Source of the DNA: Microcaldota archaeon
Lineage (GTDB): Archaea; Micrarchaeota; Micrarchaeia; Micrarchaeales; CABMGC01
Assembly (NCBI GenBank): GCA_027365175.1
Contig: DAHXNY010000003.1
Coordinates: 1 to 64,000 of the forward strand
Direction of reading: 5' to 3'
DNA length: 64,000 nt
Shown in pieces: positions 57,052-64,000 of the stretch. The stretch's first letter is position 1. Each line of letters begins with the position of its first letter. Made by a program: the position numbers and the translations under genes. A model generated the notes under the pieces. It searched no databases. It worked only from the letters and a program-made list of their open reading frames with translations, and was not told where the DNA came from.

Positions 57052-58761
57052 ATGGATGATTTATCACAGGCCATAAGGAAGTACGCTTTGAAGAATGCGG
57101 CAGAGCATGGAAGCGCCCGTGATTCGGCTGTTCTTGCCAAGGTCCTCTCCCTGGATCCTTCTTTGAAGAAGGATATGAAGGCGCTTGCGACGCAGGTAGC
57201 TTCGGTAGTAAAGGAGATAAACGCCATGGACAAAGGCGCACTGCAGAAAGCCTATTCCGAATATAAAGAGGAGTTTGAGAAGGAGCATTTGGAAAAGGCT
57301 GCAAAGAGCGCATCGCATAATTTTTATGTTGAAGGGGCCGTGGAAGGGAGCTTCAAGACAAGGTTTGCCCCGGAACCCAGCGGCTATATGCACATAGGAC
57401 ATGCGAAAGCTGTCTTCATAGAGACGGAGCTTGCGAGGATATACAGGGGCAGCGTCAGCCTTTATTTCGATGATACAAATCCTGCAAAGGAGAGGCAGGA
57501 GTTTGTAGATGCCTTGAAGAAGGATGCGAAGTGGCTTGGGCTCTCCTTTTCAGATGAGTATTACGCAAGCGACAATATCAGCTATGAATACAAATGTGCG
57601 GAGAAGCTGATAAAGAAAGGCCATGCATACGTCTGCTTCTGCAGTGCTGACACTATCGGAGAGAAGAGGAGCGGAGGCGAGGGATGCGGGCACAGGAACC
57701 AGACCGAGGACGCGAACCTAAGCTTCTGGAAGAACATGATAAACGGAGAATACGGGGAGAACCAGGTATCGCTGAGGTTCAAGGGGGATATGAAGGCGCT
57801 TAACACAGTGATGAGGGATCCCGTATTGTTCAGGATAAAGAAGGATGTGCATTACAGGCAAGGAGACAAGTATGTCGCTTGGCCATCCTACGATTTCAAT
57901 ACTCCGGTAATAGATTCCATCAAGGGAATAACGCATGCCGCAAGGAGCAAGGAGTATGAGTTGAGGGATGAGCTTTACGATAAGCTATTGGACCTTCTTG
58001 AGATGAGGAAACCGAGGATAATAGAGTTCTCAAGGTTCGAGATAGCAAACAATATGACAAGCAAAAGGAATACCAACAAGCTCATAGAGGATGGGCTTGT
58101 CTCAGGATATGATGACCCCAGGCTCGTGACCATCACAGCGTTGAGGAAGAGAGGGGTAAGGCCGGAAGCGATACGCGATTTTGTTCTTAGGTCAGGGATG
58201 GGCAAGTCAGAGAGCAGGTCAAGCATGGAGGAGCTGCTTGCGTTGAACAGAAGGGCAATAGACGAGAGTTCAAAGAGGCTCTTCTTTGTAAGGGAGCCTG
58301 TCAGGCTGGAGGTTGCAGGCATAGATAAGATCGAGGTTAAGCTTCCTCTTCACCCTAGCGCAGAGCTGGGCCACAGGGAGTACAGCTGCAGCGGCGTTTA
58401 TTACATAGACAGGAACGATGCTGACGCTCTTGAAGTTGGCAGCATGGCGAGATTGAAGGGAGCCTTCAACATAAGAGTAATAGAGGCATCAGACAACCTG
58501 TTAAGGGCGGAATACAAAGGTACGGAGAAGATTGACGCGCTTATAATGCAATGGGTTTCCGAGGGCAATTTCGTGCAGGCAAACCTCACATTGATAGGGG
58601 AGCTGCTCAAGGATGACGAGTTCAATAGAAATAGCATGGTGAAGGTTAATGGATACGCGGAGAGCTATGCATCAGGGCTTAAGGACAATGACACGGTGCA
58701 GTTCGAGAGGATAGGCTTCTTCAAGTTCGACGCTAAAGATGGAACCTTCTTTTCCTTGTGA
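57052..58761 (+). CDS. gltX: Glutamyl-tRNA synthetase, archaeal type
   Basis: Class I synthetase of 569 aa from ATG 57052; the frame is open to 57010 but that part lies in the preceding gene. RFAPEPSGYMHIGHAKAV holds the HIGH motif, YFDDTNP the Glu-binding site, and NMTSKRNTNKL the KMSKS-like loop. The C-terminal domain is the beta-barrel of archaeal/eukaryotic GluRS-GlnRS. It probably also charges tRNA-Gln through the amidotransferase route; no GlnRS seen. Confidence 0.96.
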   Translation: MDDLSQAIRKYALKNAAEHGSARDSAVLAKVLSLDPSLKKDMKALATQVASVVKEINAMDKGALQKAYSEYKEEFEKEHLEKAAKSASHNFYVEGAVEGSFKTRFAPEPSGYMHIGHAKAVFIETELARIYRGSVSLYFDDTNPAKERQEFVDALKKDAKWLGLSFSDEYYASDNISYEYKCAEKLIKKGHAYVCFCSADTIGEKRSGGEGCGHRNQTEDANLSFWKNMINGEYGENQVSLRFKGDMKALNTVMRDPVLFRIKKDVHYRQGDKYVAWPSYDFNTPVIDSIKGITHAARSKEYELRDELYDKLLDLLEMRKPRIIEFSRFEIANNMTSKRNTNKLIEDGLVSGYDDPRLVTITALRKRGVRPEAIRDFVLRSGMGKSESRSSMEELLALNRRAIDESSKRLFFVREPVRLEVAGIDKIEVKLPLHPSAELGHREYSCSGVYYIDRNDADALEVGSMARLKGAFNIRVIEASDNLLRAEYKGTEKIDALIMQWVSEGNFVQANLTLIGELLKDDEFNRNSMVKVNGYAESYASGLKDNDTVQFERIGFFKFDAKDGTFFSL

Positions 58762-58801
58762 TTAAGGAAAAGTTTTTAGTCTTGAATGCATAGGTAATAG
58801 C

Positions 58802-59461
58802 ATGGAGTTTGACAATATAATATGGCTAGGCCATGCCTCTTTCGCCATAAGGGCAGGCAGCAAGCTGGTCTACATAGACCCTTTTAGACTAGGCTCTTTC
58901 AATGAGCGTGCGGATACGATACTTGTCACACACCCGCATTTCGACCACTTCAGCATAGAGGATATAAAGAAGGTGGCGACGGATGAGACTGAGATATTTT
59001 TACCTAATGATTCCGTGCACGAGGTGAAAGTTGGCAAGGTTTCAGGTGTTGAACCTTTAAAGAGCTACTCTTCAAACGGGATAAAGTTCACGACCCTTCC
59101 CGCTTACAATAACCAGAGTGAGCGCCTGCAGTTCCATCCGAGGTCAAACGGGTGGGTGAGCTACATAATCGAGGCTGATGGAATTAAGATATTCCATCCT
59201 GGCGATACCGACCATGTAAAGGAGATGGACGGCATTGATGTCGATGTCGCACTGCTGCCCATAGGAGGCACGTACACGATGGATGTTGACCAGGCAGTAG
59301 AAGCCGCGAAGAGGATAAGGGCAAAAGCGTTCGTACCTATGCACTATAAAGCAGTTCTTGGTAAGGAAAAGGCATCTGAAGCTGAACAGAAATTCCTTAA
59401 GAACGTGAAGGACAGCATGCTGCTGAAAGAAGCTACTGAGCCTTACTACTCCTTCGGCTGA
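58802..59461 (+). CDS. Metallo-beta-lactamase-fold hydrolase (UlaG/UPF0173-like)
   Basis: Protein of 219 aa. THPHFDHFS gives the HxHxDH metal motif, HPGDTDHVKEM the GDT motif, and VPMHYKAV the C-terminal His. The compact length without RNase extension matches UlaG-like hydrolases of unknown substrate. Overlaps the end of the convergent ksgA by 29 bp. Confidence 0.88.
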   Translation: MEFDNIIWLGHASFAIRAGSKLVYIDPFRLGSFNERADTILVTHPHFDHFSIEDIKKVATDETEIFLPNDSVHEVKVGKVSGVEPLKSYSSNGIKFTTLPAYNNQSERLQFHPRSNGWVSYIIEADGIKIFHPGDTDHVKEMDGIDVDVALLPIGGTYTMDVDQAVEAAKRIRAKAFVPMHYKAVLGKEKASEAEQKFLKNVKDSMLLKEATEPYYSFG

Positions 59462-60230
59462 GAAGCAGAAGTATCTCCCTTGCAGTCGATAATATCTCTT
59501 CAGGCTTCATTGCGAATAGCCTTGCTTCATTGTTCCCGAGCTTTTCAGACATGTTTGAGGATTCCTCTTTGGTGATCCCTAATGAATGCCTTGAATCTAT
59601 GAATGCATTGCGCAATCTCTTCTTCTTGTGCTGCATAAGCAGATTTATGATGTGTGATTCTTCCTCTGTTATCTCGGTCTTTAATGGTTTTACGTATATT
59701 ACCGCAGAGTCTACTCGCGGTATAGGGCTGAAGTTTCCCTTCTTTACATCCAGGATCTTGGTCACGCGGACGCATAGGTGCGACATTACGCTAAGCCTTG
59801 AGTAATCCTTTGTACCGGGCTGTGCAAGCATATGCCCTACAAACTCTTTCTGCAGGCATAGAATCGCCTGCAGCCTGTTTTCTATAAGGAACTCTATCAC
59901 CTTGCTGGACAGGTTGTAAGGGACATTTGCAATCATTATCTCTATCTTGTATCTTTCCAGCATGTCGTTGCCTAGCTTGAAGAAATCAGCATTGATAAGC
60001 TTAAGGTTCTTGTCTCTCATCGTTGCGTTTAGTATTTTGCATAGGGTTTCGTCCTTTTCCACCGCCAGTACGAACTTTGCCTTCTCGCATAGCTTCTTTG
60101 TCAGTATTCCCCTGCCGGGCCCCAGCTCTATTACATTCTTCCCTTCGGCATGAACTGCCTCTATCTCAGCTATGTGTTCATTAACAAGGAAGACCTGTCC
60201 CAGTTTCTTTTTTGGCCTTGGGTTAAGCAT
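59433..60230 (-). CDS. ksgA: 16S rRNA dimethyladenosine transferase KsgA/Dim1
   Basis: Protein of 265 aa that dimethylates two adjacent adenosines of small-subunit rRNA during ribosome assembly. KKLGQVFLVNEHIAEIE, VIELGPGRGILTKKL and IANVPYNLSSKVIEFL (NxPYN motif IV) are diagnostic. The predicted transcript start coincides with ATG 60230, so it is probably leaderless. Confidence 0.95.
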   Translation of the reverse strand: MLNPRPKKKLGQVFLVNEHIAEIEAVHAEGKNVIELGPGRGILTKKLCEKAKFVLAVEKDETLCKILNATMRDKNLKLINADFFKLGNDMLERYKIEIMIANVPYNLSSKVIEFLIENRLQAILCLQKEFVGHMLAQPGTKDYSRLSVMSHLCVRVTKILDVKKGNFSPIPRVDSAVIYVKPLKTEITEEESHIINLLMQHKKKRLRNAFIDSRHSLGITKEESSNMSEKLGNNEARLFAMKPEEILSTAREILLLLSRRSSKAQ

Positions 60231-60250
60231 GAGAAAACCGATTAAAGCAG

Positions 60251-60260
60251 TAATATAAAC
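60251..60260. promoter_or_regulatory. TATA box placed for both ksgA and the propeller gene
   Basis: TAATATAAAC has start-site spacing of about 26 nt to 60230 on the minus strand (ATG of ksgA) and to about 60282 on the plus strand, 12 bases before the ATG at 60295. Confidence 0.45.
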
Positions 60261-60294
60261 TGTTATTATTAATTAATAAGTGTGCGGTAGTCTT

Positions 60295-61626
60295 ATGAAG
60301 GGGCAGTCTGCTATAGAGTTCATATCCGTATACGGGTTTATGCTGATAATAGCGTCGCTTTTCATAGCGCTGGTAGTTCTGTTTGCATTTTCAGCGCAGA
60401 ACTCGATACAGACTTCGCAGTGCAGCGGATTTTCCGGTTTCTACTGCTCAAGTGCACAGGTAGTGTACAATGCAGTGGCTAGAAACTCTCTGGTGTTTTT
60501 GGCTCTTGATACTGAGCAGAGCGCTCCGGTAAATGTCATAGGAATAAATGTGATAATAGATAATGGCACATATGCAGGGACTTGTTTGCCTGCGGTTGCC
60601 GTTCCGACTAGTCCCATAGACTGCATTATCGGGGTGAATAGCATAACAAGGGTAGGGCAGCAGGTAATAGGCTCCTATAGCATAAACGGGCAGTACTGCA
60701 ATTCGCCGTTATATAGAGTTACTGTAGAGAACTGCACATATCAGAATGTTACATATGCAGGTTCGTTCTCGACATTCGTTTCCAATCATCTTAGCCTCGG
60801 ATATGGAAATCCACCTGTAGCCCCAACCGTAGTTGGCGCAGTAAGCGGCAGTTTGTATACCCCGTGGAGTATTGCCATGGCTCCTTCAGGAGCATATGCT
60901 TATGTTCCAGAGACTTTTGGCAGCAGTTCTGGTTACGGCGATATAGCCGTAATAAGTACGTCGACCAATTCAATAACGAACAGATTCGGCGCGGGCTCAT
61001 TTGAATTTCCCATGGATGCACCGATAGCTCCGGCAGGAAGCTATGCATATGTGACAAATGAGGGGTTTACCGGAGTGCCGTATATAGACGCTATCAGCAC
61101 ATCAACCGGATCCGAATTATACCAGATAACATTGACGAACTTATGGCCTCAAAGTTTGGCCTTCTCGCCTTCAGGCTCATATGCATATATGCTTGGAAGT
61201 TCCAATGTGTTGGTGCTCAACCCCTCTACCAGGCAGATAACAGGCTCGATAAACAGCCAGGCGTTTAATACTCCGCTTGCAATAGCGTTCGCCCCTAACG
61301 GCGCGTATGCGTATGTGACAAACTCAGGTGGCAACAACGTACTGGTTATCAACACAGCAACAGGCACCGTATCAAATTCTATAACGTCCGCAACATTCCA
61401 GAATATTGACACGTTGACAGTATCTCCTGACGGCGCATACCTGTATGTAGGTTCATCAAACAAGATATTCATAATAAGCACGGCGACAGGCAAGATAGTG
61501 GATATGTTTACTTCTGGACTAGACAACCCAACGGGCATGGCGTTTACTCCCAGCGGCTCCCTCTTATACGTAGTTAATTATAACTCTGGGAATGTGATAA
61601 TAGTTAACCCTGGGACTTACAAATAG
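60295..61626 (+). CDS. Class III signal peptide protein with YVTN beta-propeller
   Basis: Protein of 443 aa from ATG 60295. MKGQSAIEF followed by a 25-residue hydrophobic helix is an archaeal type IV pilin-like (class III) signal, cut after Gly before Gln-Ser-Ala-Ile-Glu. Cys-containing N-terminal region, then from about residue 190 on about seven repeats with YAYV-T-N-G-N-VLVINT pattern forming a beta-propeller. Likely a surface or pilus-associated protein. GTG 60280 is upstream of the predicted transcript start. Confidence 0.82.
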   Translation: MKGQSAIEFISVYGFMLIIASLFIALVVLFAFSAQNSIQTSQCSGFSGFYCSSAQVVYNAVARNSLVFLALDTEQSAPVNVIGINVIIDNGTYAGTCLPAVAVPTSPIDCIIGVNSITRVGQQVIGSYSINGQYCNSPLYRVTVENCTYQNVTYAGSFSTFVSNHLSLGYGNPPVAPTVVGAVSGSLYTPWSIAMAPSGAYAYVPETFGSSSGYGDIAVISTSTNSITNRFGAGSFEFPMDAPIAPAGSYAYVTNEGFTGVPYIDAISTSTGSELYQITLTNLWPQSLAFSPSGSYAYMLGSSNVLVLNPSTRQITGSINSQAFNTPLAIAFAPNGAYAYVTNSGGNNVLVINTATGTVSNSITSATFQNIDTLTVSPDGAYLYVGSSNKIFIISTATGKIVDMFTSGLDNPTGMAFTPSGSLLYVVNYNSGNVIIVNPGTYK

Positions 61627-61650
61627 GTTCTTGAGCAGAAGATGTGCAGG

Positions 61651-62319
61651 TTATCTCGACATGCTGGAGATTATGCTGCGATAAGTGGATCTTTTCTTTT
61701 CTATGACCTTTATCCTGTTTGTCCTACGGGTTGCGATTCTCTTCAGCTTTACCGCCTTCTTCTTCCTGAAGAACTTCAGTAATCCTGACTCTGTCACCTT
61801 TATCTCGTAATTCACCCTGCTCATGAAGTCAGAGTGCTTCTGAAGCAGTTTGTCATAATAGACTGCCTTCCTGTTTATGTCTGAGGAGAAATTGTCATAG
61901 TATTTTGCTATGGAGCTTACGCTGCGTGACTTGCACGTTAGCCCTATCAGAAGTAGGGTTGCAAGGTCATTGCCAAATATCGAAGAATAACCTACTGCAA
62001 GAGCCTCTATGTGCTTCAGATACTCCTTCGTCTCATTTCTGGACATTGTCTTTGTGTTGGCTATCACATTTGGCATGCAGAATATCTCATAATCATAGTT
62101 GTTCAATACGCCCTTGACATTTGATACGTGAGTGTCGAGCTGATCCTTCGCCTCCTTGTTTTGCTGCCTTCCGGATCCCAGTTCTGTCTCCCACCTTCTC
62201 CTTATTATATCCTTGAGAGCCGCTTTTTCCAAGCTAACTTTCTCCTGAGGCAGATTAATACTAGTTCCCTCTCTTATCGCCAAACAACCACTTGACTCTG
62301 TTCCCTTAAAATGAAACAA
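61651..62319 (-). CDS. Uncharacterised helical basic protein, 222 aa
   Basis: No family recognised. Mostly helical with long charged stretches, an inner hydrophobic run DLATLLLIGLTC near residue 120, and a strongly basic tail KKKAVKLKRIATRRTNRIKV. It could bind nucleic acid. It lies 37 nt downstream of the TPR-AAA gene. Confidence 0.55.
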   Translation of the reverse strand: MFHFKGTESSGCLAIREGTSINLPQEKVSLEKAALKDIIRRRWETELGSGRQQNKEAKDQLDTHVSNVKGVLNNYDYEIFCMPNVIANTKTMSRNETKEYLKHIEALAVGYSSIFGNDLATLLLIGLTCKSRSVSSIAKYYDNFSSDINRKAVYYDKLLQKHSDFMSRVNYEIKVTESGLLKFFRKKKAVKLKRIATRRTNRIKVIEKKRSTYRSIISSMSR

Positions 62320-62356
62320 ACTCTCAAGCTAGTATTTTAAATATATGTGTGGCTGC

Positions 62357-63856
62357 TCAGAATAAGTATATTGCGAATTGCCTGATGAATCTCTTGATTC
62401 CCTGGTAAAATGGATTGGAGTTCCTCTTCACGTCCTTGACCAACGGGCTGTATTTGCGTTTCTCCTCTGCCGAGAGCTGGCCCTCCTTTACTATCTCCTG
62501 CTTCTTGCCATCGACTATCTGAGTCTCGGTCTTTGATATTATCTCTTTCTTCATCATCGCATACCATTCGTCAAGGGAGTTGCCTTTCCTCTTTATCATA
62601 TTGATGAAGTCTGACATATGTATCTTTCTTCTCTTTCCCGTCCTGTCCTCTTCGGCAGCAGGAATCAGCGCTGCCTTGTCGCAGATCTCTTCTATATCCG
62701 CCTGTGAGAAACCCATGGTGGCCCTTGCCAGCCTCCCATAGGACATGTGCCCCAGAGGCATGTTCCTCGTATTATAGATGAATGCGCTCTTCCTTGTCTT
62801 GTAGTCAGGAGGAGGTATGTATATCGATTCGCCGAATCTCTTGCTTCTCTTAAGTGCAGGATCTATGTCCCAAGGCTGGTTTGTTGCGCCTATGACAAAT
62901 ATCCCTTCGGGATTCTTCTCCACTCCATCCATCTCCTGGAGGAACTGGTTTACTGCCATGCGCATGAAGCTCTGGCTCTCCCCTCCGCCGCCTCCTGATC
63001 TCTTTGTTCCAAGGGCATCAAGCTCGTCGAAGAATATGACTACAGGAGTATTTGCCCTGGCCTGCTCGAATATCGCGTGCATGTTCTTTTCTGTGTTGCC
63101 TGCATACATATCGACTATCTCATTTATCGCTGCGATTATGACCTTGGATTTTGTCTCTCCCCCTATTGCATTCACGAAATAAGTTTTCCCGCAACCTGGC
63201 GGACCATAGAATATGACGCCAAGGCCGAGCTTCTTCCCGTAAGCCTTGAGCAGCTCCGGCTTCTTTATCGCAAGCACTATGTTCTCGTATATGAGCTTCT
63301 TCTCCTTCTTCATTCCGACTACGTCGTCGAAGTTTATCTTCGACTCGTGCCACTTGACCTTCTTTATCTGCCCTTCCTCCACTACGGTTGACTTTGAACC
63401 GGTTGAATTGTCTTCCTGCTTCTGGCTGTCATTTACAAGGACCTTGTCCTTCTTACTCTCCAGGGCCTCAAGCCTTGCCCTTGCCTGCTCATAGTCCGGG
63501 TTCCTCGACAGAGCCTTTTCATACCACTCCTTTGCTCCCTGATAATCCTTCTGGTACTCTGCTATTATGCCCATGATGTACGGTGCGTCATGGCTGTCCG
63601 GCTCGAGCTCCAACACCTTCTCGGCATCACGCAGCGCATTTTCGTATTTGTTAAGTATGGCGTATGCAAGGGCCCTGTTGAAGTATGCACTTGCATATTC
63701 AGGATCCTGCTTTATTGCCTTGGAATACAGCTCTATTGCCCCCTCAAACTCGTTGTTCTCGAAAAGAGTGCCGGCCTTTTTGTAAGTCTCCTTGGCTGCA
63801 GTACTTGGCGCATGCTTGCTGCTAGTGGAGGTATCTGTCGCATCACTGGCTGCCAT
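62357..63856 (-). CDS. TPR-AAA ATPase fusion
   Basis: Protein of 499 aa (an ATG three codons upstream is possible). Residues about 20-130 are three TPR units (AIELYSKAIKQDPEYASAYF, ALRDAEKVLELEPDSHDAPY, AKEWYEKALSRNPDYEQARA). Linker is charged. The AAA module has Walker A GPPGCGKTYF near residue 220, Walker B VVIFFDELDALG, sensor-1 GATNQPWDID and Arg-finger region ALKRSKRFGE. The closest relatives are Cdc48/Vps4-class AAA proteins; the TPR domain replaces their adaptor domain. Confidence 0.9.
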   Translation of the reverse strand: MAASDATDTSTSSKHAPSTAAKETYKKAGTLFENNEFEGAIELYSKAIKQDPEYASAYFNRALAYAILNKYENALRDAEKVLELEPDSHDAPYIMGIIAEYQKDYQGAKEWYEKALSRNPDYEQARARLEALESKKDKVLVNDSQKQEDNSTGSKSTVVEEGQIKKVKWHESKINFDDVVGMKKEKKLIYENIVLAIKKPELLKAYGKKLGLGVIFYGPPGCGKTYFVNAIGGETKSKVIIAAINEIVDMYAGNTEKNMHAIFEQARANTPVVIFFDELDALGTKRSGGGGGESQSFMRMAVNQFLQEMDGVEKNPEGIFVIGATNQPWDIDPALKRSKRFGESIYIPPPDYKTRKSAFIYNTRNMPLGHMSYGRLARATMGFSQADIEEICDKAALIPAAEEDRTGKRRKIHMSDFINMIKRKGNSLDEWYAMMKKEIISKTETQIVDGKKQEIVKEGQLSAEEKRKYSPLVKDVKRNSNPFYQGIKRFIRQFAIYLF

Positions 63857-63913
63857 AAATATCACTTTAACATATCAGTATCCAGATTTATATTTATTGT
63901 CTATGATGCACAA

Positions 63914-64000
63914 TCATATCCTGTCAAGGAAGAGGTTCAGTTCCTTGTCAACTGCGACTATGCCTGGATTCTCCCTCGGCACGTTCTTCAACGAATGGCT
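63914..64000 (-). CDS. Partial gene, C-terminal 28 residues
   Basis: Open frame enters from the right edge and ends at the TGA at 63914-63916; residues read SHSLKNVPRENPGIVAVDKE and end LNLFLDRI. Too little to name. Next to the TPR-AAA gene, on the same strand and upstream of it. Confidence 0.5.
   Translation of the reverse strand, partial: SHSLKNVPRENPGIVAVDKELNLFLDRI

Overview
The window is archaeal chromosome. It encodes the archaeal/eukaryotic-type proteins aIF5A, eS24, eS31, the RNA polymerase E' subunit with its Spt4-like partner, Hel308 helicase, an ATP-dependent DNA ligase, Dim1/KsgA, archaeal AspRS and GluRS, and two FtsZ proteins with a SepF. Promoters are TATA-type with short or absent leaders, and AT-rich intergenic DNA separates coding DNA of moderate GC. 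Gene packing is tight, with many ATGA overlaps. A small-genome DPANN lineage such as Micrarchaeota fits this mix together with the bacterial-type pyruvate dehydrogenase complex; that placement is an inference from gene content, not a proven assignment.

Layout. 1-7 kb: hypothetical genes, a PrxQ-type peroxiredoxin, an M1 aminopeptidase, a GRDP-like protein with a Cys-hexad tail coupled to a methyltransferase, and a flavin reductase behind a winged-helix regulator. 7-13.2 kb: a complete suf operon (Cys-motif HTH regulator, sufB with an intein, sufD, sufC, sufS). 13-21.9 kb: glutamine methyltransferase, cation/proton antiporter, Ser/Thr-repeat surface protein, MinD-like ATPase, house-cleaning NTPase, MsrA, MFS pump, MsrB, NUDIX and a 44-residue zinc protein. 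22-26.7 kb: AspRS, several tiny or decaying reading frames, a PH-rhodanese fusion, tRNA-Thr, a PadR regulator divergent from a Cys-rich small protein, and a SpeD-like decarboxylase. 26.8-31.8 kb: Hel308, SepF, a SPOUT methyltransferase, a CPBP protease, eS31, eS24 and aIF5A.

31.7-35.1 kb: an AT-richer cassette (acylneuraminate-type cytidylyltransferase, HAD phosphatase, divergent citrate synthase-like enzyme) lies between two identical 126-bp direct repeats. The repeats are duplications of the promoter and first 15 codons of the aIF5A gene, so the cassette is an insertion. 35.1-39.5 kb: two ftsZ genes, DNA ligase and a UBP-type zinc finger. 39.6-41.5 kb: a Fic protein without its catalytic His, then about 730 bp of very AT-rich DNA holding an isolated GC-rich structured RNA candidate with its own TATA box and terminator-like hairpin. 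41.5-47.4 kb: a membrane-anchored HTH protein with a glycosylatable ectodomain, a sugar nucleotidyltransferase, orphans and a 2H phosphoesterase.

47.5-52.9 kb: pyruvate dehydrogenase E1alpha, E1beta, E2, E3 and NAD kinase in one operon. 52.9-64 kb: agmatinase, an IscU/SufU-like scaffold, a PIN protein, RpoE1/RpoE2, an FKBP, GluRS, an MBL hydrolase, KsgA, a class III signal-peptide beta-propeller protein and a TPR-AAA ATPase.

Shared functions: Fe-S assembly (suf operon plus the scaffold at 53.8 kb), polyamine synthesis (SpeD-like decarboxylase plus agmatinase), oxidative damage repair (PrxQ, MsrA, MsrB, NUDIX), division (FtsZ x2, SepF, MinD-like ATPase) and acetyl-CoA production (PDH). The most unusual elements are the repeat-bounded cassette, the isolated RNA candidate, the Fic variant, the Cys-hexad protein and two genes that seem to begin at non-AUG codons.
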